A DNA stretch of 34,270 bases from Gammaproteobacteria bacterium (GCA_002699185.1 PABG01000059.1:1-34270); one strand, 5' to 3'. Shown: positions 8,580-18,056, numbered from the stretch's first letter. Program-made: numbers and translations. Notes: a model not told the origin generated them from the sequence alone.

Positions 8580-9860
8580 TCACAATTCGAAGTCCCGCCG
8601 GAAGGTCAGGCTGACCTGGCTGCGGCTGTATTCGAACAGCCCCACGTTGGACCGGTTCAGTACCCGGTTGTACTCACCGGTCATCCGCCAGTCGTCCAGC
8701 CAGCCACTGGCGAACCGATGCACGAAGCCGAGCACCAGCCGCCGCTCGCGTTCATCGCGGGCCTCGCCGAAAGGCGGGAAGACACCGTCATAGTCGAGGT
8801 TGCGCTGCACCGCACGGGCGTACAGCCGGCCCCGCGGCCAGGCCCGGTAGGCGGCGGCCAGCATGAATTCGGGGCCGTCATAGGTCCAGCGCGCGGCATC
8901 GGCATCGAAATCCAGGTAATGCAGACCGGCCTGCAGCGACAGGCGCCGATTGAGGAAGAAGCGCGCCAGGGTTGCACCGAAGGCGGCATAGTCACCTTCG
9001 CGGTCAGCGTCGATGGCCTGCTCATAACGACGGCGGCTCCAGGCGGCGTCGAGGGTGAACTCGCCGCCATCGAACTGCCAGGTCACGTAAGGCTGGAGGG
9101 TGCCGAACAGGGCGAGATCATCGCCGCCCAGGCGGATGTGATCCAGGGTCAGGTTGAGTCCGGCCCGCCACTGTTGCAGCACCACCAGCGCCGGCCCGGT
9201 GCTGAAGGTGGTCACGCCCAGATTGAAATCGTCCTCGTCGTGATACTCACGATGGTACAGGGACAGTTGCGATTGCCACAGCAGGCTGGCCACCTGCTCT
9301 CCCAGGTCGAGACGCACGCCGGGATTGTAGGTATGGCTGAGGCCGGGTTGCAGGAACAGGGCGTTATTGCTGCGTTCGGTCGCCCCGGGCAGCAGGCGGA
9401 TGTTGTCAGCCAGAAGCTCCGAGGACGGGCCGACATTGACGTTGGAGTCGTGCATGGCGCCGAAGGCGAGCGAGGCGCGCCAGGTATGGCGTCGGTTGAA
9501 GCGGGCCCGGTCGGCCTCGACCTGGGCCAGGAAGGCAGTGATGGTCACGCGCACCTGAGGCGGCGTCGCCGGGTCCTCCAGCACCTGGCGGGCCAGTTCC
9601 TCCGCCTGCCGGTAATCGAGCATGCGGTAGTAGGCCACGGCCAGTTCCAGACGGGCACGATGCAGCGTGGGCTCGATACTGAGGATGGTCTGAAAGGCCT
9701 CCCGCGCACTCTGCAGCCGCTCGTCCTCCAGCGCCTGCATGCCTTCCTGGAACAGGGCTTCGACATCCGTCTCCTGCGCCGCACCCGGCGGCATGTAACC
9801 CAGCTGGCCTACCAGCAGCAGCAGTCCGGCCCGCACAGCGGTGCAGCCGCGCATCCCCAT
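8580..9860 (-). CDS. TPR-containing outer-membrane beta-barrel protein, SLAM-like
   Basis: The 426-residue product has a signal peptide (about residues 1-28, AGLLLLVGQLGYMPPGAAQ), two or more tetratricopeptide-like repeats at about 32-115 (EALFQEGMQALEDERLQSA, then RARLELAVAYYRMLDYRQAEELARQVL), and a C-terminal part of alternating amphipathic strands from about 125 to the end, terminating in SQVSLTFRRDFEL. The TPR plus barrel order and the HDSNVNVG turn at the start of the barrel resemble surface lipoprotein assembly modifiers (SLAM, DUF560), which move lipoproteins to the cell surface. The similarity is a by-eye match; other TPR-barrel exporters, such as polysaccharide secretins of the PgaA type, are possible. 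GGGGAGG lies before the ATG. The AT-rich gap downstream separates it from the PEP-CTERM operon on the same strand. Confidence 0.65.
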   Translation of the reverse strand: MGMRGCTAVRAGLLLLVGQLGYMPPGAAQETDVEALFQEGMQALEDERLQSAREAFQTILSIEPTLHRARLELAVAYYRMLDYRQAEELARQVLEDPATPPQVRVTITAFLAQVEADRARFNRRHTWRASLAFGAMHDSNVNVGPSSELLADNIRLLPGATERSNNALFLQPGLSHTYNPGVRLDLGEQVASLLWQSQLSLYHREYHDEDDFNLGVTTFSTGPALVVLQQWRAGLNLTLDHIRLGGDDLALFGTLQPYVTWQFDGGEFTLDAAWSRRRYEQAIDADREGDYAAFGATLARFFLNRRLSLQAGLHYLDFDADAARWTYDGPEFMLAAAYRAWPRGRLYARAVQRNLDYDGVFPPFGEARDERERRLVLGFVHRFASGWLDDWRMTGEYNRVLNRSNVGLFEYSRSQVSLTFRRDFEL

Positions 9861-10041
9861 ATCGCCTCCCCGATACCTGTTCCTGTCGAAGCCGCAGCCG
9901 GACGGCTGCGCAAAAGTCCGCCGATGTTACTGGAAACATGCCCGCCGATACAATCCGTTCCGGCCGATGACATTGGCGCACATGCGTCTGAACTGATAGG
10001 CTTGCATCTTGTTTTGCCCAGCAATTACAGACAGATATCCC

Positions 10042-10668
10042 ATGCTGCGTTATATCCTTCCGAGCCTCCTGCTGTTGTGCCTGCCGGCTGTGTCGTCCGG
10101 CACGGGGCTGTTCGGCTACCGGGAGGCACCGCAGCCGGACGTCAGCCAGTTCGGACAGTGGGTCAGTGTGATGGAGCGGCACCTGCTGCAGGACCGGCCC
10201 GAGACCGAGGATTGCAGCAGCCCCGAGCTCAACGCCTGTCACCTGCATGAATGGCGGGAATTCCTGGCGTCGCTGCGCGATCTGCCGCGCGCCGAACAGA
10301 TCAGCGCCGTCAACCGCTATGCCAACCGCAAGGACTATGTACTCGACATCGACAACTACGGGGTGGAAGACTACTGGGCGATCGCGCGCGAGTTTCTGGC
10401 CAATCATGGCGACTGCGAGGACTACGCCCTGACCAAGTTGTTCTCGCTCAAATGGCTGGGCTGGCCGGTGGAGCGCATGCGCCTGGTGATCCTGCAGGAC
10501 ACCAACCTGCGCGTGCCCCACGCCGTTTTGGCGGTATACCAGGACGAGCGCATCCTCATCCTGGACAACCAGATCGACCAGGTCGTGGACCATCGCCGCA
10601 TTCTGCACTATGTGCCGGTCTATTCCATCAATGAAACCGGCTGGTGGCTGCACTCACCGGCCGGCTGA
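10042..10668 (+). CDS. LapG-like periplasmic transglutaminase-type cysteine protease
   Basis: LapG proteases cut large RTX adhesins such as LapA from the cell surface, causing biofilm dispersal. The 208-residue product has a signal peptide (residues 1-20, YILPSLLLLCLPAVSS) and the BTLCP fold motifs: NHGDCEDYAL with catalytic Cys125 flanked by Asp and Glu (calcium-site residues in LapG), VPHAVLAV with His160, and ILDNQ with Asp175. Length equals the LapG family. The chosen ATG at 10042 begins the signal peptide; a TTG at 10009 is possible. It is followed 15 bp later by a membrane protein with a degenerate HD-GYP domain, most likely one operon, in the place where lapD would be expected. No LapA-type adhesin or its type I exporter is in the window, so the substrate is unknown. 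Confidence 0.88.
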   Translation: MLRYILPSLLLLCLPAVSSGTGLFGYREAPQPDVSQFGQWVSVMERHLLQDRPETEDCSSPELNACHLHEWREFLASLRDLPRAEQISAVNRYANRKDYVLDIDNYGVEDYWAIAREFLANHGDCEDYALTKLFSLKWLGWPVERMRLVILQDTNLRVPHAVLAVYQDERILILDNQIDQVVDHRRILHYVPVYSINETGWWLHSPAG

Positions 10669-10683
10669 TACGGGGATCCGATT

Positions 10684-12732
10684 TTGCACAAGCTGTTCAA
10701 GCACCCCCTTGCTCTGGGCCTGAGCACCCTGGGCCTGGTAATCGGCATCGGCCTGGTGCTGATCTTCCAGTACCTGCAACTCGAACAACAACGCGACCTG
10801 CGCCAGTGGCAACTGCGACTGGGTCTGGTCGCCGAGACCCGGGCGGAAATGATCGACGCCTGGCTGGCACAACGCCTCGCCAGCCTGGAGGAACTGGCCG
10901 GCAACGCCTCGCTGCAGATGTACCTGACCCGTGCCGGCGCGGCCGGCGGCGATGAGCGGCAGGCCGCGCTGGGCTACCTGCGCAATCTCATCCTGGCCAC
11001 AGCGCAGCGCAGCGGTTTCCAGGCCGAGCCACCGGCAGGACGCATCCCGGCCAATCTCCCGCAGACCGGGCACGCCGGACTGGCTCTGTACGATGCGGCC
11101 GGACAGGTGCTGGTGAGCACGCCGCACATGCCCACCCCCGATGCCGCGAGTCGCGAACTGGTCGCGCGCACCCTCGACAGCGGCGAAAGCGGCCTGCAGG
11201 ACATCTTCCTCGCCCCCGGCGACCAGCGGGCGCTGATCGGTTTCGCGGTGCCGGTGTTTGCGGTACAGGGCGCGGAGACGAACCGGCACCCCATCGGCGT
11301 CATCTACGGCGTCCGTGACGGCGAGCGCGAACTCTTCCCCCTGCTCGAGTCGCGCGGTGCGCAGCCTGCCGGCGAGACCCTGCTGGTCGCGCAGCGGGAC
11401 GGTCTCGCCCTGTATCTTTCGCCGCTGGCCGACGGCACCCCGCCCACCCGGCGTCAGTTCAGCCTGCAGCTGCAGCCGCTTGCCGCCACCGCAGCGCTGC
11501 GCGCACCCGGCAGCTTCCAGCGCCTGCCCGACTACCGCGGCATCGAGGTGCTGATGACCAGCCGTCGGCTGGAGCAGGCGCCCTGGATCCTGCTGCACAA
11601 GGTCGATGCCGACACCGCCCTGAGCGAGTCGCGGGCGCACCGCCGCTTCCTGCTCAGCGTTTTCCTGTTGACGCTGTTCCTGGTCAGCGCCGCCCTGATC
11701 GCCGCCTGGCGCCACGGCACCAGTCTGCGCGCCCAGCGCATGGCCACGGAACTGGCCGGGCAGCGTCGCGAGCTCGAGTCACAGGGCCGGCTGCTGCACG
11801 CGGTGACGGACAACGTGACCGATTTTCTGTTTCTGCTCGACCCCGAACTGCGGTTCCGGTTCGCCAACCGGCCGCTGGCCAACACCATGGACATTGCCGT
11901 GGAGGACATCCCCGGCAAGAGCCTGGCCAGCGTGCTGGGTACCGACGTGGCCGCGGCCCTGGCCGGGTTTCTGCAATCCCGCACCGACAATCCGGCCAGC
12001 CGCCTGCTGGATCTGCAGATCGCCGGGCATCAGCGCCGATTCGAATGCCGGGTACTGGAACTGCCGGAGCAGGCCGGACTGGAACGGACCACGCTGGTGG
12101 TCATGCATGATGTCACCGCCCTGCACCGGGCCCAGCAACAGCGGGCACAGACCCTGCAACAGACCATTCAGGCGTTGATGCGTGCGGTGGATACCCACGA
12201 CCCCTACTCCGCCGATCATTCTGCCCGCACCGCGGCCTTGTCCGCAGCCGTCGCCCGGGCGATGCAACTGCCCGAGGAGGAGCGCCGGGCCCTGGACATG
12301 GCCGCGAATCTCGCCAACGTGGGCAAGATCTTCCTGCCCAGGGAAATCCTGACCAAGACCGGACCCCTGACCGAGTCGGAACAGGCACAACTCAGGCAGC
12401 ACGTGCAGTATTCGCTGGATATCCTGTCGAATCTGGAATTCGACGGACCGGTGCTGGAGATCATCGCGCAGAAACAGGAGCACCTGGACGGCTCAGGCTA
12501 TCCCAACGGGTTGCAGGGCGAACAGATCCGCCTCAGCGCCCGCATCCTCGCCGTGGCCAACGCCTTTGTCGCCCTGGTCAGCCCCCGCGCCTGGCGTGAG
12601 CGGCTGACGCCGGAAGCCGCGCTGGACCAGTTACTGAAGGGCGCCGGCAGCAGCTACGACCGCCAGGTGATCGCGGCATTGTTCCATGTGGTGGAAAACG
12701 ACGCGGCCCTGGAGGCAACCGCAGACAACTGA
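10684..12732 (+). CDS. Membrane receptor: periplasmic sensor, PAS and degenerate HD-GYP domain
   Basis: The 682-residue product has a membrane segment at about 8-30, a periplasmic region at about 31-320 (Cache-like, with GLALYDAAGQVLVST at 132-146), a second membrane segment at 322-341, a PAS-like domain at about 365-480, and an HD-GYP domain at about 495-670. Active HD-GYP domains hydrolyse cyclic di-GMP. Here the HD doublet of HDxGK is Ala544-Asn545 (LANVGK), the HH of the HHE motif is Lys597-Gln598 (KQEHLDGSGYP), and the late metal-ligand Asp is Asn626 (VANAF). His512, His573 and the GYP loop (605-607) remain. It is therefore probably a non-catalytic cyclic-di-GMP binder. The start is TTG at 10684 after GGGGAT, 15 bp from the lapG-like gene. 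The 3' end meets pssA with a 5-bp gap. Confidence 0.85.
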   Translation: MHKLFKHPLALGLSTLGLVIGIGLVLIFQYLQLEQQRDLRQWQLRLGLVAETRAEMIDAWLAQRLASLEELAGNASLQMYLTRAGAAGGDERQAALGYLRNLILATAQRSGFQAEPPAGRIPANLPQTGHAGLALYDAAGQVLVSTPHMPTPDAASRELVARTLDSGESGLQDIFLAPGDQRALIGFAVPVFAVQGAETNRHPIGVIYGVRDGERELFPLLESRGAQPAGETLLVAQRDGLALYLSPLADGTPPTRRQFSLQLQPLAATAALRAPGSFQRLPDYRGIEVLMTSRRLEQAPWILLHKVDADTALSESRAHRRFLLSVFLLTLFLVSAALIAAWRHGTSLRAQRMATELAGQRRELESQGRLLHAVTDNVTDFLFLLDPELRFRFANRPLANTMDIAVEDIPGKSLASVLGTDVAAALAGFLQSRTDNPASRLLDLQIAGHQRRFECRVLELPEQAGLERTTLVVMHDVTALHRAQQQRAQTLQQTIQALMRAVDTHDPYSADHSARTAALSAAVARAMQLPEEERRALDMAANLANVGKIFLPREILTKTGPLTESEQAQLRQHVQYSLDILSNLEFDGPVLEIIAQKQEHLDGSGYPNGLQGEQIRLSARILAVANAFVALVSPRAWRERLTPEAALDQLLKGAGSSYDRQVIAALFHVVENDAALEATADN

Positions 12733-12737
12733 GCCGA

Positions 12738-13520
12738 TCAGGAGGTCCCCTTGCGGGTCCGCCGACGCTGGCGCAGGCGCCAGATGGTGATCACCGGTCC
12801 GGACAGCACATAGAGCATGAAGCCCGTAAACAGGAAGGTGGGCGGATCGATGGAAACGAACACGAACAGCAGCACCACGATCAGCAGCACCACGAACGGA
12901 ACCCGGTTCTTGAAGTCGACTTCCTTGAAGCTGTAATAACGCAGATTGCTGACCATGAGCAGCCCGGCGGCGGCGGTGATCACCAGGGCCAGGGGCCAGA
13001 TGTCGGCGCCCTCGATGCCGGCATCCGCTCCCAGCCAGACCATGCCGGCCACCAGGGCGGCCGCCGAGGGGCTGGGCAGGCCCTGGAAATAGCGCTTGTC
13101 CGCCACTTCCACCTGGGAGTTGAAACGCGCCAGCCGCAGCGCGGCCGCGGCGGTGTAGATGAAGGCCCCCAGCCAGCCGAGCTTGGCCCAGACCCAGCCG
13201 TGCTCCAGCATGCCGTGCAGCGACCATTCGTACATCACCAGCGCCGGTGCCAGGCCGAAGCTGACCATGTCCGAGAGGCTGTCGTACTGAACGCCGAAGT
13301 CACTCTGGGTGTTGGTCAGCCGCGCCACCCGGCCGTCGACCCCGTCCATCAGCATGGCCACGAAGATGGCGATGGCCGCGGCCTCGAAACGATCCGTGGT
13401 GGCCGAGACGATCGCATAGAAGCCGGCGAACAGGGCCGCCGTGGTAAACAGGTTGGGCAGCAGGTAGATACCCCGCGGGCGGCGGTTGGAAGGAGTCGAA
13501 TGCGAGTGTTGATCGTTCAT
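12738..13520 (-). CDS. pssA: CDP-diacylglycerol-serine O-phosphatidyltransferase
   Basis: Makes phosphatidylserine from CDP-diacylglycerol and serine at the inner membrane, the step before psd. The 260-residue product has the CDP-alcohol phosphotransferase motif D-G-x2-A-R-x8-G-x3-D-x3-D with Asp62, Gly63, Ala66, Arg67, Gly76, Asp80 and Asp84, and about eight hydrophobic segments. It is the type II (integral membrane, Bacillus-like) synthase, not the peripheral E. coli type. ATG 13520 is preceded in frame by a GTG at 13523; either could be used. It follows psd by 17 bp, so the two enzymes of phosphatidylethanolamine synthesis are co-transcribed. Confidence 0.93.
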   Translation of the reverse strand: MNDQHSHSTPSNRRPRGIYLLPNLFTTAALFAGFYAIVSATTDRFEAAAIAIFVAMLMDGVDGRVARLTNTQSDFGVQYDSLSDMVSFGLAPALVMYEWSLHGMLEHGWVWAKLGWLGAFIYTAAAALRLARFNSQVEVADKRYFQGLPSPSAAALVAGMVWLGADAGIEGADIWPLALVITAAAGLLMVSNLRYYSFKEVDFKNRVPFVVLLIVVLLFVFVSIDPPTFLFTGFMLYVLSGPVITIWRLRQRRRTRKGTS

Positions 13521-13537
13521 CACGCCATGCTGTCCGT

Positions 13538-14182
13538 TCAGGAAATCGCCCGGTCGGTCTTGTGCACCAGCACCCCCAGCAGGTCGGCACCGGCATGGAT
13601 ATGGCTGCCCGGCCTTATTTCGATGCGGCTGTTGGCCGGCAGGTAGACCTCCAGCCGCGAGCCGAAATTGATGAAACCGCAGCGCTGGCCCTGGCCGACC
13701 CGCTCACCGCATTGCACGAAGCAGCGTGGCGGATTGCCCAGCCGGCCGCGCCCCATCACGATAACGATATCGTCGCCCTCGTCGGTCTTGATCCAGACAC
13801 CGTGCGTGGCGGCCTCACCCTCCCCCTCGCCTGCGGCCTGCAGCATGTCCATGACCTTGCCCTCGACCGGGCTGCGGGTGGTATAGACGTCACCGCCGCG
13901 CATGGCCAGCACGATCCGGACGGCATCACGCTGCAGAAAGGGATCATGAACGGTATCGACACTCTCCACAAGCCCATCGGCGGGACTGACCACGCCCAGC
14001 GGGGTGGAGGGGATCTGGCGGTAGGGATCGCGGAACAGCCAGGCGATGAGCGCAGCCAGCACCAGCAGCGGCAACGCCCACAGCAGGGCGAGGAAATACC
14101 AGATCAGGCCGGCCACGGCGAACGTGACTGCGATGGGCAGCCAGGCCTGGCGGGCAATAAGGGGATAACGTGAACGGGCCAT
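13538..14182 (-). CDS. psd: Phosphatidylserine decarboxylase proenzyme, short form
   Basis: Converts phosphatidylserine to phosphatidylethanolamine through a pyruvoyl group made by self-cleavage. The 214-residue product has an N-terminal hydrophobic region (about 13-50, two segments), RDPYRQIP and VVSPADGLVESV (65-76), a conserved VYTTRSPVEGKV (99-110), and the cleavage site FGSR with Gly174-Ser175, whose serine becomes the pyruvoyl group. This is the short type (about 215 residues) found in many proteobacteria next to pssA, unlike the 320-residue E. coli enzyme with LGST. A TTG start at 14191 is possible; ATG 14182 was preferred. A terminator hairpin separates it from ilvC upstream. Confidence 0.92.
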   Translation of the reverse strand: MARSRYPLIARQAWLPIAVTFAVAGLIWYFLALLWALPLLVLAALIAWLFRDPYRQIPSTPLGVVSPADGLVESVDTVHDPFLQRDAVRIVLAMRGGDVYTTRSPVEGKVMDMLQAAGEGEGEAATHGVWIKTDEGDDIVIVMGRGRLGNPPRCFVQCGERVGQGQRCGFINFGSRLEVYLPANSRIEIRPGSHIHAGADLLGVLVHKTDRAIS

Positions 14183-14194
14183 GCTTGCCAATGT

Positions 14195-14217
14195 AAAAAG
14201 CGCCCCGCGGGGCGCTT
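14195..14217 (-). terminator. Intrinsic terminator between ilvC and psd
   Basis: Reading leftward, AAGCGCCCC-GCGGGGCGCTT is a perfect GC-rich palindrome (14217-14198) ending in a run of five T (14199-14195). It lies 10 bp after the ilvC stop and 13 bp before the psd ATG. It should uncouple, at least partly, phospholipid genes from the ilv genes; no separate psd promoter is visible in the short gap. Confidence 0.75.
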
Positions 14218-14226
14218 GTGATTGCC

Positions 14227-15264
<1,038 letters not shown>

Positions 15265-15311
15265 CTACTGATTTTGTTAAAAACTTGGTATGAAACCATT
15301 GAATTCAAGGT

Positions 15312-15404
15312 CGTCATTGCGAGGAGCAGAGCGACGCGGCAATCTTGTTGCTGTACCACAAACCCGAACGGGATTGCCACGTCGCTTCGCTCCTCGCAAT
15401 GACG
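15312..15404. repeat. Palindromic repeat, family B copy 1
   Basis: Perfect 16-bp ends CGTCATTGCGAGGAGC (15312-15327) and GCTCCTCGCAATGACG (15389-15404), with inner GACGCGGCAATC and GATTGCCACGTCGC. A longer, diverged copy is at 25359-25523. Sequences of this kind are common between genes in many bacteria. It lies between ilvH and ilvC. Confidence 0.85.
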
Positions 15405-15436
15405 CTGTTTACTGGCGTCTTGGCGGTTTCAGCCGG

Positions 15437-15517
15437 GTAGGTCGGGTTAGCCCGTCAGGGCGTAACCCGACGCGCCCGCCGGATTTGTCGGGTTACGCTA
15501 TCGCTAACCCGACCTAC
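15437..15517. repeat. Palindromic repeat, family A copy 2
   Basis: Ends GTAGGTCGGGTTAG (from 15437) and CTAACCCGACCTAC (to 15517) with the CGTAACCCGAC and GTCGGGTTACGC core. It ends 3 bp from the ilvH stop codon. Confidence 0.88.
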
Positions 15518-15520
15518 TCA

Positions 15521-16012
15521 CTAAATATTCAGCGCCTTCTCGCCCCGGGCGATGCCGGACACGCCGGAGCGCACCACCTCGATGATCTTGCCGGTATCCA
15601 CCGCCTGCAGGAAGGCGTCGAGCTTGGCCGAGTCACCGGTCAGCTCGATGACATAGGTGGACTCGGTCACATCGATGATGCGGCCACGGAAGATGTCGGC
15701 CAGGCGCTTGAACTCCTCGCGCTGCCCGGCCTCGGCCCGTACCTTGACCATCATCATCTCGCGCTCGATGTGCGGCCCGTCGGTCATATCCATCAGGCGC
15801 ACCACGTCGACCAGCTTGTTCAGCTGCTTGGTGATCTGCTCGATGATCTCCTCCGTGCCCGTGGTCACGATGGTCATGCGCGACAGCGACGGATCCTCGG
15901 TCGGCGCCACGGTCAGCGATTCGATGTTGTAGGCGCGCGCGGAGAACAGTCCCGCCACCCGCGACAGGGCGCCGGCCTCGTTCTCCATCAGAATCGAAAT
16001 GATGTGTCGCAT
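15521..16012 (-). CDS. ilvH: Acetolactate synthase small (regulatory) subunit
   Basis: Regulatory subunit of acetohydroxyacid synthase; binds valine and activates the large subunit. The 163-residue product equals E. coli IlvH in length, starts MRHIISILMENEAGALSRV (ACT domain, about 1-80, with the SLTVAPTEDPSLSRMTI strand) and has the C-terminal domain (EMMMVKVRAEAGQREEF onward). An in-frame TTG lies two codons upstream at 16018, but ATG 16012 matches the family start. Large subunit upstream is 154 bp away, a gap filled by the repeat at 16025-16156, which is unusual for two subunits normally almost touching. Confidence 0.96.
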   Translation of the reverse strand: MRHIISILMENEAGALSRVAGLFSARAYNIESLTVAPTEDPSLSRMTIVTTGTEEIIEQITKQLNKLVDVVRLMDMTDGPHIEREMMMVKVRAEAGQREEFKRLADIFRGRIIDVTESTYVIELTGDSAKLDAFLQAVDTGKIIEVVRSGVSGIARGEKALNI

Positions 16013-16024
16013 ATTCAAACACCT

Positions 16025-16156
16025 TCAACGCAAAGACGCAGGGACGCAGAGGCCGCAGAGACAAATAATGCGGAGAGCACAGCGCTGCTCTGCATTTCAC
16101 TACCGCTTATCATTTTTGCTTTATTCATTCTTTGCGTCTCTGCGCCTCTGCGTTGA
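16025..16156. repeat. Palindromic repeat, family C copy 1
   Basis: Left arm TCAACGCAAAGACGCAGGG (from 16025) and right arm CTTTGCGTCTCTGCGCCTC then TGCGTTGA (to 16156), built from tandem GACGCAGAG-type units, around an AT-richer centre. A second copy is at 20464-20560. It fills the gap between ilvI and ilvH. Confidence 0.8.
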
Positions 16157-16166
16157 GGTTTCAAAC

Positions 16167-17861
16167 TCAAATCAAAATCATCTCGTTCTGACCCGCACCC
16201 GCCGGGATCATCGGGTAGACGTTCTCGCTCTGGTCGGTGATGAAATCCAGGAACACCAGGCGATCCTTGAGCTGCATCGCCTCCTTCAGCGCGCCCTCCA
16301 CGTCCTGCGGCTTGTCGATCTGCATGCCGACGTGGCCATAACTCTCGGCCAGCTTCACGAAGTCCGGCAGGGATTCCATGTAGGACATGGCATAGCGCTT
16401 CTGATAGAAGAACTCCTGCCACTGACGCACCATGCCCAGGTAGCGATTGTTCAGATTGATGATCTTGACCGGCAGCCCGTACTGCAGGCAGGTGGACAGC
16501 TCCTGAATGCACATCTGGATGCTGCCCTCGCCGGTGATGCAGCACACGGTCTCGTCCGGGTAGGCCAGTTGCACGCCCATGGCGGCGGGAAAGCCGAAGC
16601 CCATGGTGCCGAGCCCGCCGGAATTGATCCAGCGCCGCGGCTTGTCGAACTTGTAGAACTGGGCGGCCCACATCTGGTGCTGACCCACGTCGGAGGTGAC
16701 GAAGGCATCGCCATTGGTGACCTTGTACAGGGTCTCCAGCACGTACTGCGGCTTGACCAACTCGCTGCCGCGGTCGTATTTCAGGCAGTCCAGGCCGCGC
16801 CATTCCTCGATCTGCTCCCACCAGGCGGCCAGCGCCTCGGGATCGGGACGCGCCTTGCCGGCCTTGATCAGCTTGAGCAACTGCTCCAGCACGTTGCCCA
16901 CGGAACCGACGATGGGCACGTCGACCTTGACGTTCTTGGAGATGCTGGCCGGATCGACATCGATGTGAATGATCTTCGCCGAGGGGCAGAACTTCTCGAT
17001 GTTGCCCGTCACCCGGTCGTCGAAACGCGCACCCACGGCCACGAGCACGTCGCAGTTGTGCATGGCCATGTTGGCCTCGTAGGTGCCGTGCATGCCGAGC
17101 ATGCCCACGAACTGGCGATCGGTGGCCGGATAGGCGCCCAGCCCCATCAGGGTGTTGGTGATGGGGAAGTTGAGCAGCCGGGTCAGTTCGATAAGCTGCT
17201 CGGAGGCATTGTCCAGGATCACGCCGCCGCCGGTATAGAGCATGGGCCGGCGGGCCTGCAGCAACAACTCCACGGCCCGCTTGATCTGGCCGGCATGGCC
17301 CTTGACGGTGGGATTGTAGGAGCGCATCCGGACCTTCTTCGGGTAGCTGTATTCGCAACGCGCCGCTGTCACGTCCTTGGGGATGTCCACCACCACCGGG
17401 CCGGGCCGGCCGGTGGTGGCGACGTAGAAGGCCTTCTTGATGGTCACCGCCAGGTCGCGCACGTCCTTGACCAGGAAATTGTGCTTCACGCAGGGCCGGG
17501 TAATGCCGATGTTGTCGACCTCCTGGAAGGCGTCGTTGCCGATCAGGCTGGTCGGGACCTGGCCGGTGAACACCACCATGGGGATGGAATCCATGTAGGC
17601 GGTGGCGATGCCGGTGACGGCATTGGTCGCGCCGGGACCCGAGGTGACCAGCACGCAGCCCGGCTTGCCGGTGGCGCGGGCATAACCGTCGGCGGCATGG
17701 GTGGCGGCCTGCTCGTGCCGCACCAGGATGTGCTGGACCTTGTCCTGCTGGTACAGGGCATCATAGATGTGCAGCACGGCTCCGCCCGGATACCCGAACA
17801 GAAGCTCCACACCCTCATCCTGCAGGCAGCGAACGAAGATCTCGGCGCCGGTCAGTTCCAC
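16167..17861 (-). CDS. ilvI: Acetolactate synthase large (catalytic) subunit
   Basis: Thiamine-diphosphate and FAD enzyme that makes acetolactate and acetohydroxybutyrate, first common step of branched-chain amino acid synthesis. The 564-residue product has [15 protein letters not shown] (22-36), catalytic Glu50 in [15 protein letters not shown], the central FAD domain, and the ThDP/Mg motif beginning GEGSIQMC (444) and ending NLNNRYLGM. The start is GTG 17861 with AGGAGA upstream, aligning with the IlvI family start; the frame is open to 17960, but that part lies in the structured leader. IlvI rather than IlvB is chosen because of the adjacent ilvH and ilvC; the symbol is by convention. Confidence 0.95.
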   Translation of the reverse strand: MELTGAEIFVRCLQDEGVELLFGYPGGAVLHIYDALYQQDKVQHILVRHEQAATHAADGYARATGKPGCVLVTSGPGATNAVTGIATAYMDSIPMVVFTGQVPTSLIGNDAFQEVDNIGITRPCVKHNFLVKDVRDLAVTIKKAFYVATTGRPGPVVVDIPKDVTAARCEYSYPKKVRMRSYNPTVKGHAGQIKRAVELLLQARRPMLYTGGGVILDNASEQLIELTRLLNFPITNTLMGLGAYPATDRQFVGMLGMHGTYEANMAMHNCDVLVAVGARFDDRVTGNIEKFCPSAKIIHIDVDPASISKNVKVDVPIVGSVGNVLEQLLKLIKAGKARPDPEALAAWWEQIEEWRGLDCLKYDRGSELVKPQYVLETLYKVTNGDAFVTSDVGQHQMWAAQFYKFDKPRRWINSGGLGTMGFGFPAAMGVQLAYPDETVCCITGEGSIQMCIQELSTCLQYGLPVKIINLNNRYLGMVRQWQEFFYQKRYAMSYMESLPDFVKLAESYGHVGMQIDKPQDVEGALKEAMQLKDRLVFLDFITDQSENVYPMIPAGAGQNEMILI

Positions 17862-17889
17862 GAAATGTCTCCTGCGATTGCCCTGCCCG

Positions 17890-17985
17890 GGCACTGGCCC
17901 CGTGTGGCCAGTGCCGTTGAATGACCGCCACCAAACCAACGAACCCCTGGGCCGGACCAACGCGGGCGCGCGGCTTGCCCAGAGG
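17890..17985 (-). promoter_or_regulatory. Structured 5' leader of ilvI
   Basis: Two stem-loops lie between the likely promoter and the ilvI start. The promoter-proximal stem pairs CCTCTGGGC (17985-17977) with GCCCAGGGG (17952-17944); the distal perfect 10-bp stem pairs GGCACTGGCC (17915-17906) with GGCCAGTGCC (17899-17890). No U-tract follows and no leader peptide rich in Leu, Val or Ile was found, so the role is open. Confidence 0.35.
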
Positions 17986-18027
17986 TTCCCATGCCCCTGT
18001 GGGGCCGGTCGAGACGGAAAGGGTTAG

Positions 18028-18056
18028 AAACTACTTATATTATGCAGACAGGTCAA
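18028..18056 (-). promoter_or_regulatory. Possible promoter of ilvI
   Basis: Reading leftward, TTGACC (18056-18051), 17 nt, then TAGTTT (18033-18028). The -35 is 5/6, the -10 only 3/6. The AT-rich stretch between the boxes is the most promoter-like part of the divergent gap between ilvI and the DUF4124 gene. The other notable item in this gap is a perfect hairpin GCCGGCGGG/CCCGCCGGC at 18087-18110. Confidence 0.3.

Noticed and set aside
15312..15517. CRISPR array
   Set aside because: The repeats are inverted, few and of different families, not regularly spaced direct repeats with unique spacers.
17862..17960. Extension of ilvI to 17960
   Set aside because: The added residues run through the leader hairpin, are absent from the family, and the GTG at 17861 has AGGAGA.
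17862..18000. Leader peptide for ilvI attenuation
   Set aside because: Frames starting at ATG 17990 and in other phases contain Gly, Pro, Arg and Trp rather than runs of Leu, Val or Ile codons.
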